Shown: piece by piece, positions 8,465 to 18,149 of the stretch | How the letters are laid out: each line of letters opens with the position of its first letter | Position numbering within the stretch: position 1 is the stretch's first letter | Assembly: GCA_029202485.1 (NCBI GenBank) | Contig: CP119313.1 | Span: 4,030,001 to 4,094,000 of the forward strand | Length of the DNA stretch: 64,000 bases | Source of the DNA: Candidatus Pedobacter colombiensis | GTDB lineage: Bacteria > Bacteroidota > Bacteroidia > Sphingobacteriales > Sphingobacteriaceae | Direction of reading: 5' to 3' | The notes under the pieces: model-generated | What the model saw: the letters and a program-made list of their open reading frames with translations, nothing else | Database searches by the model: none | What the model was told of the DNA's origin: nothing | Made by a program: the position numbers and the translations under genes

Positions 8465-9574
8465 CTACTTAACAAACAAATCTGCTAAGAACTTTTTAAG
8501 CTCTTCGCCCCTAATGTTATCTCCAATTACTTTTCCTGAAGGATCTATGATCCATATTGCAGGTATGCCATCAATACCATATAGCTTAGCCACAGGAGAA
8601 AGTTTCCCAACTTTAAGATCCGATGCATTATTCCAAACCAAACCATCTTTTTTAATGGCTTCTTGCCAAGTTTTAAGGTTATCATCCAAGGAGAAAGAAA
8701 TCGCCTCTAAACCTAGCGGATGGTATTTTTCATAAAGCTCTTTTGTATGCTTGTTTTCAGCACGACAAGGCACACACCATGAAGCCCAGAAGTCTAACAA
8801 CACATATTTACCTTTGAATTGCGACAACGTAATTTCCGTTTTACCATCCTCACGTACAGCTTTAAAATCTGGCGCCATCATCCCAACAGAAATCTTCCTA
8901 AGGATATCAAATCTTTCCTTCATCTCTTGGTAATAACGGTGTTTAGCGAAATAAGGCTGAAACCTCGTTAATAACGATTCAATCTCATCATGTTTAAGCA
9001 TCGGCAAAGGAACTTTTGCCAGGTACAATGAAACGATTGAATTCGGATAATTTTGAATTAGAGAGTCGACGTAGTGCTTTTGTCGCTTGTCTATTGCAGC
9101 ATATTGCACCTTTTTTTCTTCCTTCGGCATATCTTTGGCCTCCACACTCAACTTATTACGCTCTTGCGAAAGCGAAATAACATAATTCTTATATAGATTC
9201 CAGCGTACATTTTCTTTAGTACCTTTAATTTCGGCTGTATACATGGTATTTTTATCAGCCAATACTTCTATAATCCCCGGTTCGGCAATAAAAGAGAAGG
9301 AAGATCTAATTGTGCTGAGTCGCACATCCAATAGTTCATTAAATTCTTTTGCAGGAACAGTAAACTTAAATTCACCATTCGCATTAAATTTGGCTGAAGC
9401 TACTGTATCTACTGTAAATTCACCAGTTCTTTTTAGCACGACTAATGTGGTTTTTTCGTCGATGCCTACGATCTTACCTTTCACTACACAATCATTCTTA
9501 GCGGCAAAACTCTGCAACTGCAAAAGAGAAAGGCCAATAGTTGATACCATCAACTTAATTTTGTTAATTTTCAT
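8465..9574 (-). CDS. TlpA-like thioredoxin with DUF4369-type N-terminus, WCVPC active site
   Basis: 369 residues: a signal peptide (ending LQSFAAK), an N-terminal DUF4369-like beta domain (CVVKGKIVGIDEKTTLVVLKR onward, about residues 28-130), a helical linker and a C-terminal AhpC/TSA-thioredoxin domain from about residue 230. The active site is LLDFWASWCVPCRAENK and the cis-proline loop is IDGIPAIWIIDPSGK. It is the shortest of the three TlpA-like proteins here and the closest to the standard Bacteroidota envelope TlpA/ResA group. It lies 31 bases upstream of the S46 peptidase gene. The likely role is thiol-disulfide exchange on exported proteins. Confidence 0.87.
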   Translation of the reverse strand: MKINKIKLMVSTIGLSLLQLQSFAAKNDCVVKGKIVGIDEKTTLVVLKRTGEFTVDTVASAKFNANGEFKFTVPAKEFNELLDVRLSTIRSSFSFIAEPGIIEVLADKNTMYTAEIKGTKENVRWNLYKNYVISLSQERNKLSVEAKDMPKEEKKVQYAAIDKRQKHYVDSLIQNYPNSIVSLYLAKVPLPMLKHDEIESLLTRFQPYFAKHRYYQEMKERFDILRKISVGMMAPDFKAVREDGKTEITLSQFKGKYVLLDFWASWCVPCRAENKHTKELYEKYHPLGLEAISFSLDDNLKTWQEAIKKDGLVWNNASDLKVGKLSPVAKLYGIDGIPAIWIIDPSGKVIGDNIRGEELKKFLADLFVK

Positions 9575-9609
9575 TTTATATCAAATTTTTATATTAAAGG
9601 GGATTGATA

Positions 9610-9650
9610 AATGGAATTCATCAGGCTTTTATAACACAATGAATTCCATT
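9610..9650 (-). repeat. 12-bp perfect inverted repeat between lipoprotein and TlpA genes
   Basis: AATGGAATTCAT (9610-9621) and ATGAATTCCATT (9639-9650) are perfect complements with a 17-base loop. No T-run follows on the minus strand, so it is more likely a processing or stability hairpin, or a partial terminator, separating the SusCD/lipoprotein part of the locus from the TlpA/peptidase part. Confidence 0.5.
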
Positions 9651-9666
9651 AATATTAGCTCAAAAA

Positions 9667-11202
9667 TTACAAGGCTTTATAAGCCATTGATGCAATTTTA
9701 CCAAAGCCCATATAGGCTTTTATGGTACCAAAAGCACCGCTAACCTCATTTACATCAATCTGTAAAAGTGTACCAGCTTGTGTAGATGGATTGTATAATG
9801 CTACATATAAAAGCTTACTCTCATTAGGATGCACAGAACCAGAAATCGCAGCAATTTTTAACAACTTCATACTTGTAATCACATTGCCAGGGTAAGTAGC
9901 AGCTACATCATACAGCATAGCTGAAGGATTAGTACTGGTATAGTTTTCCTGATAAATTTTAGTATCCGTAGCATAATACATGATATCGGCCTTGTTCCCA
10001 AATGCAAAATACTTTGCAATATTGAACTCAGTAATTGTTCGGATATCAATCCGTGCAACACCTCTATTTCCATCGTCTGCTATACTAAAATCACATTGGA
10101 ATAACTCTCTGGTATTTGGATCATTGGGGCTTTGCATTATGCAATTCCAACGATTATTAAAACCATGTTCTGCATATACCATTTCTTTACCTGTATTTTT
10201 CAGATCAAACTTCGCTGCAGTTCCTGCTGTCAAAAATTCTTTAACCTCTCTATTGCCATTAATATACAAGAAACGTTTATTTAGCTTATCGTAAATTACT
10301 CCGTAATACGAACTGCGCATAAACGTTGCTATATATGGTGCCGCCACATAATTTATTCCATTTCCAAAACATTTTACTCCTATTTTATTCCAGATATTTG
10401 CTGAAGCCTGAGGATTAAAATATAGGTCTCCTTTGTTTATTAACAATTCATTATAACTCCAGTAATTATAGGCCTCAAATTGAATTTCGCTAGACGCCAT
10501 AGGGCTCAAAAACATGTTGCTGTAATTGTCCATTATGCGGAGGTCGTTACCATTCAGTCTATATCCGCCTAAATTCGCCTTTGTAAAAATACCTACAGAA
10601 CCATTTGGCTGAAAAGAAACTCCAGCACCTTCGGCTTGCATTTTTGTGCCATTGGTTTCGGAGAAAACGTTGGATTGAATGTAGTCTGTGCCAACTGGCA
10701 TAATGGTACTCACCTTATTATTCACCACAATACTAATGTCACTGCTGCTTGCATTCCCATGCAGCACCATCCATCCTGGTGAGGCATACGACCTAATGGT
10801 CATCGGTTTTTTGATCAACTGCGAGATTCCGCCATTAGCATTATCCTTTACAATTAAAACCAAAACATAATCTCCGGGTAAATCAACCACTTTAAATGAT
10901 AGGTTTTTAGTTGTTGACAGCTGCTTGTCTACATACGTTCCTGTAGCCGGATTAGCTGCATAACTAACTTGAACAAGGCGCCATTCGTAGGTTAAGTTCT
11001 GAGTAGAACTCCCTGCCGCATCAGTAGGATTAACGTTAACTACATCGTTTTGACTCACCACAAATTTACTAGCGAATGATGTCGTATCAATAAAATAGCT
11101 ATTCAGCTTATCATATACATAATTACCTTCGTCTTTAGCACAACCAGCTAAAAACAGCATAAAGGCAATTAAAATCGGTAAAAAATTATAATATCTTTTC
11201 AT
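9667..11202 (-). CDS. PKD-like family lipoprotein
   Basis: A 511-residue lipoprotein with signal KRYYNFLPILIAFMLFLAGC (lipobox LAGC). A PKD-like immunoglobulin-fold segment follows (about residues 50-140, with NLTYEWRLVQ and the DLPGDYVLVLIVKDNANG edge strand), then a large beta-rich C-terminal part. Proteins of this kind usually sit directly downstream of SusD and a DUF4843 lipoprotein in Sphingobacteriia and are presumed surface-exposed ligand-binding partners of the SusCD complex. The gene begins 30 bases after the DUF4843 gene stops. The ligand is unknown. Confidence 0.75.
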   Translation of the reverse strand: MKRYYNFLPILIAFMLFLAGCAKDEGNYVYDKLNSYFIDTTSFASKFVVSQNDVVNVNPTDAAGSSTQNLTYEWRLVQVSYAANPATGTYVDKQLSTTKNLSFKVVDLPGDYVLVLIVKDNANGGISQLIKKPMTIRSYASPGWMVLHGNASSSDISIVVNNKVSTIMPVGTDYIQSNVFSETNGTKMQAEGAGVSFQPNGSVGIFTKANLGGYRLNGNDLRIMDNYSNMFLSPMASSEIQFEAYNYWSYNELLINKGDLYFNPQASANIWNKIGVKCFGNGINYVAAPYIATFMRSSYYGVIYDKLNKRFLYINGNREVKEFLTAGTAAKFDLKNTGKEMVYAEHGFNNRWNCIMQSPNDPNTRELFQCDFSIADDGNRGVARIDIRTITEFNIAKYFAFGNKADIMYYATDTKIYQENYTSTNPSAMLYDVAATYPGNVITSMKLLKIAAISGSVHPNESKLLYVALYNPSTQAGTLLQIDVNEVSGAFGTIKAYMGFGKIASMAYKAL

Positions 11203-11232
11203 ATCAATTTCAGATTAAAGTACTAAAAACAA

Positions 11233-11976
11233 TTATCCCGCACCACCAACTCCGGTCCATATTGCAAACCCTACAGTTCCAAGTTCATCAGTTAATGGTG
11301 TATTACCAGGTGTATTGTTGTAATCAATTAATGCTTGTCTAACCAAGGCGTTATAATAGCCGAGCATCACCAAATTCATTGGATCAGGAAGTTCTACGGT
11401 GTTACAAGCTTTCAGGATAAATGCATATCTGGTTTCAGTAAAAGTGCCAAATGCGGATCTATAATTCGAAGTGTCCCAGATATCTGGTTTTAAGAACTTA
11501 TCCCCCCAGATAAAAACTGCTTTATTATAACGTTCATAACCTATTTTGAAATCCTTACTTTCTTGTACCTCTACTTGAAGACGAACCGATTTATTAAGCA
11601 AACCGGTTCTATAAATTACAATTGGGATACGTACTTTAAATGCATTGGCAGGCATTATTTTGCTGTCAATTTTAAAGTTCAAACCTTCTACTGCGGTCGA
11701 CTTATCTGTATTTATTTTAATCCCAACTTGACGATCTACCGCAGCGGCATTACCCATAATGCAGGCATTGAACCACAGCGTATCCTGATCTTTAACAGTA
11801 GGATGTGCCGGAAAAGAGTAAATAATAGAATCACGTAAGGCCACACTCCCCGTTCCAGGTATCTGAAAAAAGATCCTTGGGTCATTCTCATAACCCGCTA
11901 TATTTTTTTCAGAACAGGAGCTTAAAAGAAAACCCAATGAAAAAACCAAGGAGCAAACTTTAACTATTGCTTTCAT
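11233..11976 (-). CDS. DUF4843 lipoprotein of the SusCD locus
   Basis: A lipoprotein with signal KAIVKVCSLVFSLGFLLSSC (lipobox LSSC). The family segment YENDPRIFFQIPGTGSVALRDSIIYSFPAHP lies close behind, and the C-terminal half has RYNKAVFIWGDKFLKPDIW. DUF4843 proteins are found almost only next to SusD in Bacteroidota and are thought to be accessory surface lipoproteins. I chose the ATG at 11976 because the longer frame from 12021 adds 15 residues in front of a perfectly good signal peptide. There are 45 bases between it and the stop of susD. Confidence 0.75.
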   Translation of the reverse strand: MKAIVKVCSLVFSLGFLLSSCSEKNIAGYENDPRIFFQIPGTGSVALRDSIIYSFPAHPTVKDQDTLWFNACIMGNAAAVDRQVGIKINTDKSTAVEGLNFKIDSKIMPANAFKVRIPIVIYRTGLLNKSVRLQVEVQESKDFKIGYERYNKAVFIWGDKFLKPDIWDTSNYRSAFGTFTETRYAFILKACNTVELPDPMNLVMLGYYNALVRQALIDYNNTPGNTPLTDELGTVGFAIWTGVGGAG

Positions 11977-12021
11977 TTGAATATTTTTTAAATAGTTTAA
12001 CAATTTGAAATAAAAACCCAA

Positions 12022-13443
12022 TTACTTACCAAATTCAATTTCAGCATCTGGTAATGGTAGAATCAACTGCTTATCAGTTAAAGTCGTAAATGCATTTGGG
12101 AATGTAGGAAGTTTCAGTCTTTTACAATAGGCAAACAACTGTCCTTCCCCCTGGAATTCTTTCCTATACTCTTTTAATATTTCTGCCTGAATCTGTGCAG
12201 GTGTTAAGGTATATACCAATGCTGTGCTAATCCCCCGTTTGGTTCTAACCAGATTTAAGAAGTCTATTGCAGCGTTATTGTCAATACCAATATTACATTC
12301 AGCCGCGATATAATTCATTTCAGAGCGACGAACCAATGGAATCATCGCAGCGTAAGCGACATTATACCCATCAGGCTGATAAAATTTATTGATATAATAA
12401 TTTCCAGCTACCAATTTTGAAGTATACAAATAACGGATATCATTAGCCCCTACGGTAGCACTTTCAAACATATTGCTGTAATTGAAGGAGCTTTTTTGAA
12501 GTTGATTAAAAGGGAAGGCTGCATATATCCAGGTATTACCAATCGTCTTTAAATCATATACATTGAGCGCAAAAAGGTTTTCAGTTGAGAAGGTATAATC
12601 TCTGTCCTTTTCTAAGCTAGCCGTGATATTTGCAGTTTTTATCCAAGGGAAAATCTGATCACCTTTATTGATTACCTCCATTGCATTAGCCAAGGCATTT
12701 ATTTTATCGCCCTTCCACAAGTAAGCTCTTGCAGCAATTCCTTTTACAGCAAAATAATTTAAACGCTGGTGACGTTTGTTCAGAAACTCATCGGTTGAAT
12801 TTTTTAAGCCCTTCTTAATTGGGTCTACATTAAGATTAATTGCTGCGTCATTTAAATCCTGCAAAATTAAATCCATCACCTCATTACCCGTTAAACGTGG
12901 TCTAACATTAGTAGAAAGTGTTTTCAAATAAGGAATTGCCGTTCTAGTTAAATCAGTTGATGCAAAAAGTCGCATCAAATCAAGATGGATAAATGCCCTC
13001 ATTGCCAATGCTTCTCCTTTAATGATCCCATAATTGTTATCGGTAAACAAAGCTTTACTTTCATCAATATGATCTAAAATGTTATTCACATTTGCAATCA
13101 CATTGTACATGGTGTTCCACATATTATCCACTATTGGACGTAGTGTTATCGGTTGATAAGTAAAGTTGGTTGTCGACAAATCCTTATACCTGGTGTTATT
13201 AAATAAGTCATACTGTGCCGCTGTTGCATCCATAAAACCAAAAGTCAATTCGCGACCATAAAGTGGTTCAGTTTTCATGATCGAATAACAGCCTATTAAT
13301 GCATCTTTGTACCCTTGTTCCGTTTCCAATAACACTTCTGATTTTATTTTTGTACGCGGTTGTACATCAAGCCATTTTTTACAAGAAGTGCAAGCAATCA
13401 TTACGAAAAGCATCAATAAGCTTGCATATATTTTGTTTCTCAT
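12022..13443 (-). CDS. SusD/RagB family nutrient-binding outer-membrane lipoprotein
   Basis: About 473 residues. The signal RNKIYASLLMLFVMIACTSC ends in a lipobox, and the mature N-terminus CKKWLDVQPRTKIKSEVLLETEQGYKDALIGCYSIM is the standard SusD-like start. TPR-type helices follow, including GEALAMRAFIHLDLMRLFA and FAVKGIAARAYLWKGDKINALANA, and the C-terminal RKEFQGEGQLFAYCKRLKLP. It forms the lid of the SusC transporter. The ATG at 13443 gives a clean lipoprotein signal; the frame also opens at 13485 but that would overlap susC. The substrate cannot be told from the sequence, though the linked peptidase suggests peptides. Confidence 0.9.
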   Translation of the reverse strand: MRNKIYASLLMLFVMIACTSCKKWLDVQPRTKIKSEVLLETEQGYKDALIGCYSIMKTEPLYGRELTFGFMDATAAQYDLFNNTRYKDLSTTNFTYQPITLRPIVDNMWNTMYNVIANVNNILDHIDESKALFTDNNYGIIKGEALAMRAFIHLDLMRLFASTDLTRTAIPYLKTLSTNVRPRLTGNEVMDLILQDLNDAAINLNVDPIKKGLKNSTDEFLNKRHQRLNYFAVKGIAARAYLWKGDKINALANAMEVINKGDQIFPWIKTANITASLEKDRDYTFSTENLFALNVYDLKTIGNTWIYAAFPFNQLQKSSFNYSNMFESATVGANDIRYLYTSKLVAGNYYINKFYQPDGYNVAYAAMIPLVRRSEMNYIAAECNIGIDNNAAIDFLNLVRTKRGISTALVYTLTPAQIQAEILKEYRKEFQGEGQLFAYCKRLKLPTFPNAFTTLTDKQLILPLPDAEIEFGK

Positions 13444-13471
13444 TTCAAATTCTTTTAGGTTAATCAATCTA

Positions 13472-16400
13472 TTAAAAGTTCGCATTTAAGGTTAATGTAC
13501 CATAACGGGCAAACGGATAAGTTGTACCACGCTCAATACGTACTGTGCTGAACTGATAAACGTCGTTTAGGTTAAGCATAACCTGTAAACTCTGTAGTTT
13601 TAACTTTTTAACAAATGCGTAACGATAAAAATCGTATCCTACACTTACAGATGAAATGCTGAATTCACTTAGGTCTTGTACAAAGCGTGAAGTGGCAAGA
13701 GTAGCCGCATTTCTTACTCCAATGTTTTTATACAATGCATTATCACCCGGTTTTTTCCAGCTATCATAATAGGCACGCTTATCAACATTGAAATTTAACA
13801 AGGCATTTTCCACTTTATCAACCAAGGTTTGGTTGTAAACTTGGCCACCCATCCTATAAAGGCCAACTACCCCTACACTAAATCCTTTATAATCAAAGTT
13901 GGCCCCAAGGGTTCCAGTAATTTTAGGCTGATTAATACCAACAACAACTTTGTCATTTGCATCCCAGATATCCGTAAGCGTACCATTTTTCTTCACAAAA
14001 ATCTCTTTTCCTGTGGCGGGATCAATACCATTTGAGCGTACCGCCCAAATTGCATCTAATGACTGACCTTCCTCAAATCTAACCAATGGTTTATTACTAG
14101 TTTTCGATAGTTGATCCTGTTCATTTGTTAAACTTTGAAGCGAGTTCGAAATTTTAACAATTTTGTTGGTATTAGATGCACCTGTAGCAAATAGATTCAG
14201 TGATTGTCTATTACCACTATTTGCAAACATTTTGTAATTCACTCTAAATTCGAAACCTTGATTAACCAGCTGACCTAGATTAGCCTTGTAAGTACCAAAA
14301 CCAAGTGATGGTGGTGTAGTAATATCCGTTAAAAGATTATTTGTTATTCCTTTATAAACTTCAAAACGTAAGGATAAATGATTCATCAGTTCAGACTCAA
14401 TACCTATATTGTAGTCCATACGTTGCTGCCATTTCAAATCATTATTAGCCAATCCATTCAAATAAGCACCAAGCATTCCTTGATAAGAGTTGTCTACAAA
14501 GTAATTGTACAACAACATGGCCTGATACGAATTGAAGTTCTGCGAACCTGTATTTCCTAATGAACCCCTTAATTTTAATAAGTTGATCCATTCTACATCA
14601 AAGAATTTTTCTTTATAGATGTTCCATGCCGCACCCGCTGACCAGAAAGCACCCCAACGGCTGTTGGTTCCAAATTGAGATGAAGTACCGTAACGAATTG
14701 ATAAATCTGCAGCGTACCTACCATCATAAGAATAGTTAACAGCAGCTAAAGTGCCCAATTCTCTACTGAGAGACTCACTCCCAAAAGGCTTACTATTTAA
14801 GGCATATTGTTTGGCAAAAATGATATTATTCATTCTATCATTAGGAAAACCAATGGCCGAATAAAGATAATTTTCAGAATTGTCTTCTCTAAGAATTGCA
14901 CCAATATTCGTAAATAACGAATGGAGACCCCATACTTTAGAATAGTTTATATTTAAGTCACCAGATACCATAGATGCCTTACCATTCCCTTTATCATAGG
15001 TTCCTTTTAAAAATGCATTGTCTCCAGTAAGACTGATAAACTTAGTATTACCTCCTGGATAAAAAAGCTCAGAACCATTTACGGTACTACTTACTCCTAC
15101 CCTACCAATCACCTTAATGTCCTTGGTCGCTGCCCATTCTATATGTGTATTATTAGTGAAATTGGTATACTCAGTAGTATTTTTGGAATTGAATGTAGCA
15201 TTATACATTGGGTTGTAAACCATTTCGGATGAAACCGGTCCTATCCCTAAAAATTTACGCACTGAACCGTCTTCATTATAAGGTCTCCAATACGGATTCA
15301 ATTTAGCATAGTCAGAAAAACTGCCATATGGAGAATTTATAGCTTTTACATTGTTTAACTGAAACTGATTTCTGAAAAGGACATTTTTATAGCGATAAGT
15401 CAAAGAGAATGAGCCCCCATAATTATTTCTTTCACTTCCCTTCATCACACCTTGAGTGTTATTCGTAAAGAACGAAAGCGCAACCATTAAACGTTCATCT
15501 CCTGCATCCAAACTTAGTGCATGTTTACTTGTCCTGCCCACTTGCACAGGTTGTGCTAACCAATCTGTATTGACGCCACTTTGTACTTCTTTTAAGTTGT
15601 TATAGTATAAGCTATCAGCTATTAAACCAACAATCGGTTGAAGACGATCATAAGCGCCTAACTGTTTTTCTAAAGACAATTTTTCAAATGCGTTTGATAA
15701 GTTATAACTACTCAAGTCAGGATTTTCTATACCAAAAGTTCCAGTATAATTGATTCTTAGTTCTCCCGGCTTAGCTTTTACCATTTCGATCACAATCACA
15801 CCATTTGCCGCTCTTGATCCATACAAAGCTTTAGCTGATGCATCTTTTAAAATGGTCACAGACGCTATCCTTACCAAGGGTAAATCTGAAATTTTATCTA
15901 TAGTCATTTCAAAACCATCCACAATAAATAGTGGTTGATTTGGCCTTGTAGCATATTCACCTTTTAAATCTGGAAATGAGGACGATCCTCTGATCTGCAT
16001 ATCAGGTAATCTGTTCGGATCGGAACCATTAGCGAAATCTGTGATAAGATTCAAAGAAGGTTCAAGATTTTTCAAACTCTGAAAAATATTCTGTGAACCT
16101 ACCCTTTGCAACTCCTTTGCCGTAAATGTTGTAAATGATCCCGTAAAGCTTTCTGCTTTACGGGTAAAAGGTATACCCGTTACTACGACTTCATTAATCG
16201 TATTGTTACTTTCCTCCATCACAACTTTTAAGAAAGTTTTTCCCGCAACAGCAATACGTTGAGGTTCCATACCGATGCTGCTGATCATTAGCACCGCATT
16301 ATCGGCCACATTCAATTTAAATTGACCGCGCTCATCAGTATTAGTCCCTTTACCTGAACTGAGGTCTTTTACTGTAACTCCAGGCAAAGGTTGTTTACGA

Positions 16401-16810
16401 TCATCGGTAATTTCACCGGATATTAATTTCGTTTTTGAGTTAGCATTACCTGCCTTTTCATCTTTAGGACCGATAACTACTGTATTGTCACGAAAGACAA
16501 ATGTTAAACCTGTGTTATCCAGTAACTGTCCGAGCACTTTATCTAGCGGCTGGTCTACTACCGTTAAAGAAACTTTAGCTAAAGCATTTAGATGCTCATG
16601 GTTGTAAAATATATGGAGCTTTACCTGTTTTTGAAGGGCATCGAAGGCTTTAGAAATTTCAACATTCTTAACGTTCAAATTTACTTTCGGCGTTGATTGC
16701 GCTATAGCGTTTATTGAAAAGGCTAAAAATAAAATACTTAACCCTATTTCCCTGAAAACACCTATTAATTTATTTTTTATTCTGGTTACTTTTTCGTAAT
16801 TATTTTTCAT
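13472..16810 (-). CDS. SusC/RagA TonB-linked outer-membrane transporter with N-terminal STN signalling domain
   Basis: About 1112 residues. In order: signal region, a secretin/TonB short N-terminal (STN) domain (KVNLNVKNVEISKAFDALQK... to DNTVVIG, roughly residues 38-110), a carboxypeptidase-regulatory-like beta domain (ISGEITDDRKQPLPGVTVKD), the plug (VVTGIPFTRKAESFTGSFTT; ILKDASAKALYGSRAANGVI) and a 22-strand barrel ending in FARYGTLTLNANF with a C-terminal Phe. The STN domain is the part that contacts FecR-type anti-sigma factors. With the fecR and sigma genes immediately upstream, it indicates substrate-induced trans-envelope signalling. I chose the ATG at 16810 because the in-frame start at 16861 adds residues before the signal sequence. 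Confidence 0.92.
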   Translation of the reverse strand: MKNNYEKVTRIKNKLIGVFREIGLSILFLAFSINAIAQSTPKVNLNVKNVEISKAFDALQKQVKLHIFYNHEHLNALAKVSLTVVDQPLDKVLGQLLDNTGLTFVFRDNTVVIGPKDEKAGNANSKTKLISGEITDDRKQPLPGVTVKDLSSGKGTNTDERGQFKLNVADNAVLMISSIGMEPQRIAVAGKTFLKVVMEESNNTINEVVVTGIPFTRKAESFTGSFTTFTAKELQRVGSQNIFQSLKNLEPSLNLITDFANGSDPNRLPDMQIRGSSSFPDLKGEYATRPNQPLFIVDGFEMTIDKISDLPLVRIASVTILKDASAKALYGSRAANGVIVIEMVKAKPGELRINYTGTFGIENPDLSSYNLSNAFEKLSLEKQLGAYDRLQPIVGLIADSLYYNNLKEVQSGVNTDWLAQPVQVGRTSKHALSLDAGDERLMVALSFFTNNTQGVMKGSERNNYGGSFSLTYRYKNVLFRNQFQLNNVKAINSPYGSFSDYAKLNPYWRPYNEDGSVRKFLGIGPVSSEMVYNPMYNATFNSKNTTEYTNFTNNTHIEWAATKDIKVIGRVGVSSTVNGSELFYPGGNTKFISLTGDNAFLKGTYDKGNGKASMVSGDLNINYSKVWGLHSLFTNIGAILREDNSENYLYSAIGFPNDRMNNIIFAKQYALNSKPFGSESLSRELGTLAAVNYSYDGRYAADLSIRYGTSSQFGTNSRWGAFWSAGAAWNIYKEKFFDVEWINLLKLRGSLGNTGSQNFNSYQAMLLYNYFVDNSYQGMLGAYLNGLANNDLKWQQRMDYNIGIESELMNHLSLRFEVYKGITNNLLTDITTPPSLGFGTYKANLGQLVNQGFEFRVNYKMFANSGNRQSLNLFATGASNTNKIVKISNSLQSLTNEQDQLSKTSNKPLVRFEEGQSLDAIWAVRSNGIDPATGKEIFVKKNGTLTDIWDANDKVVVGINQPKITGTLGANFDYKGFSVGVVGLYRMGGQVYNQTLVDKVENALLNFNVDKRAYYDSWKKPGDNALYKNIGVRNAATLATSRFVQDLSEFSISSVSVGYDFYRYAFVKKLKLQSLQVMLNLNDVYQFSTVRIERGTTYPFARYGTLTLNANF

Positions 16811-16884
16811 TAGTTTTGGTTTGGTTGGACATAATAAATCCCAGATGCTTGGCTGAAGCAATGATTTATGAAAACTTACCTAAA

Positions 16885-16910
16885 ACGGGGGGTGGTCGCA
16901 CATCACCCGT
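16885..16910 (-). terminator. Possible hairpin between fecR and susC
   Basis: On the minus strand ACGGGTG...CACCCCCCGT followed by TTTTA can fold with a small bulge. It lies in the 106-base gap between the FecR stop and the SusC start. It may attenuate read-through, so that the sigma/anti-sigma pair is made at a different level from the transporter. This is a weak call. Confidence 0.3.
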
Positions 16911-16916
16911 AATTTT

Positions 16917-18095
16917 TTATCTTTGAGTCGATCTTTCTACTATAATGCTCCTTCCTTTAATTGTAAATTTTAAGTCTGATGTTATTGCTATGATATCTAG
17001 TATACTTTGTATAGATTCTGATTTATCTGCCCTACCTGTGAAATGTAAATCCTTAAGACTTTGATTTTTAAATACAATTTCATAATCGTATTGCCTTCCT
17101 AAGTCGTCCATCAATTCTACCATTTTTACATTTTGATAAACAAATAGTCCGTCTTTCCAGGCTACATAAGGAAAAACATCTACCTCCCTTTTTTCAAGAC
17201 TACCTCCTATTTTGTCAAAATTGGCCTGTTGTCCAGGGATCAATATCAATTGTTTTCCTTCCCCCTCTATATCCACACTAACTCTCCCCGCTACAAGCGT
17301 AGTCTGAATTTTGCTCGAATAAGCATTAATATTAAATGAAGTCCCTAATACCTCTACTTCTTGCTTATCCGTTTTCACGATAAAAGGATGTGCTTTATCC
17401 TTTGAAACCTCAAAATACGCTTCGCCTTTAAGCTTAACCAAACGTTTGCCATTATCATTTAAGGAGACTGAATATGTTAAGCTAGATGCGGCATTAAGCC
17501 ATACTTTTGATTTATCTGGTAAAGTAACAATATAAGTTTCACCACGTGAGGTTGACAGGGTATTGATTCTGTTATTGTCTGATCCAGAGTTTTGGATCTC
17601 ATAATTCAGTTGCCCATCTTCAGTTTTGGTAATGGTAACACCCGCTTCTTTGGCCAATTCGCCTGCTGTCTCACTTGATAGCTTTATTTTCTTACCATTT
17701 GCTAATGTAAGTGTAGCTCCCTGCTTAATTAACGTAGTATCGTTAAGAGCAGCTAAGATTGGTTCCTCCTGTTGAGGTTTATTAAAGTAAAACATTCCAA
17801 CGCCCAAAACCAATAAGATCACTGCGGCCGCTGCAATACGTAGCCAAAGTTTAAAGCGCTTTCTATGGATTCTTTGGTACTCCTGGGCATCAATTCGCAT
17901 TTTCATTTCTTGCCAATGCTCCTTAGTATGATAATCCTTATAATTTTCAAGTACATCAGAAGCCTCGGCTTTAATAGCCAAAAGTTCAGTCAATAATTCT
18001 TGTTCTTCGGATGTCAATAATTTCCCATCTGATTGATCATTTTCAAGGTCAGTCAGTAAATCATCCCAATTGATATGTTTATTATTTTGATCCAT
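16917..18095 (-). CDS. FecR-family anti-sigma factor
   Basis: About 392 residues: a cytoplasmic N-terminal sigma-binding part (residues 1-80), one transmembrane helix (LRIAAAAVILLVLGVGMFYF), a periplasmic FecR domain (TSRGETYIVTLPDKSKVWLNAASSLTYS; GEAYFEVSKDKAHPFIVKT; VEVLGTSFNINAY), and a C-terminal DUF4974/STN-like segment (VKMVELMDDLGRQYDYEIVFKNQSLKDLHFTG). It holds the neighbouring sigma factor until the loaded SusC STN domain signals across the periplasm. The ATG at 18095 is preferred over a TTG at 18101. It lies 54 bases downstream of the sigma gene. Confidence 0.92.
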   Translation of the reverse strand: MDQNNKHINWDDLLTDLENDQSDGKLLTSEEQELLTELLAIKAEASDVLENYKDYHTKEHWQEMKMRIDAQEYQRIHRKRFKLWLRIAAAAVILLVLGVGMFYFNKPQQEEPILAALNDTTLIKQGATLTLANGKKIKLSSETAGELAKEAGVTITKTEDGQLNYEIQNSGSDNNRINTLSTSRGETYIVTLPDKSKVWLNAASSLTYSVSLNDNGKRLVKLKGEAYFEVSKDKAHPFIVKTDKQEVEVLGTSFNINAYSSKIQTTLVAGRVSVDIEGEGKQLILIPGQQANFDKIGGSLEKREVDVFPYVAWKDGLFVYQNVKMVELMDDLGRQYDYEIVFKNQSLKDLHFTGRADKSESIQSILDIIAITSDLKFTIKGRSIIVERSTQR

Positions 18096-18149
18096 ATTCA
18101 ACGCTATGACGTAAGCGCATTAAATATGGGTGACAGAATTATTAAATTA

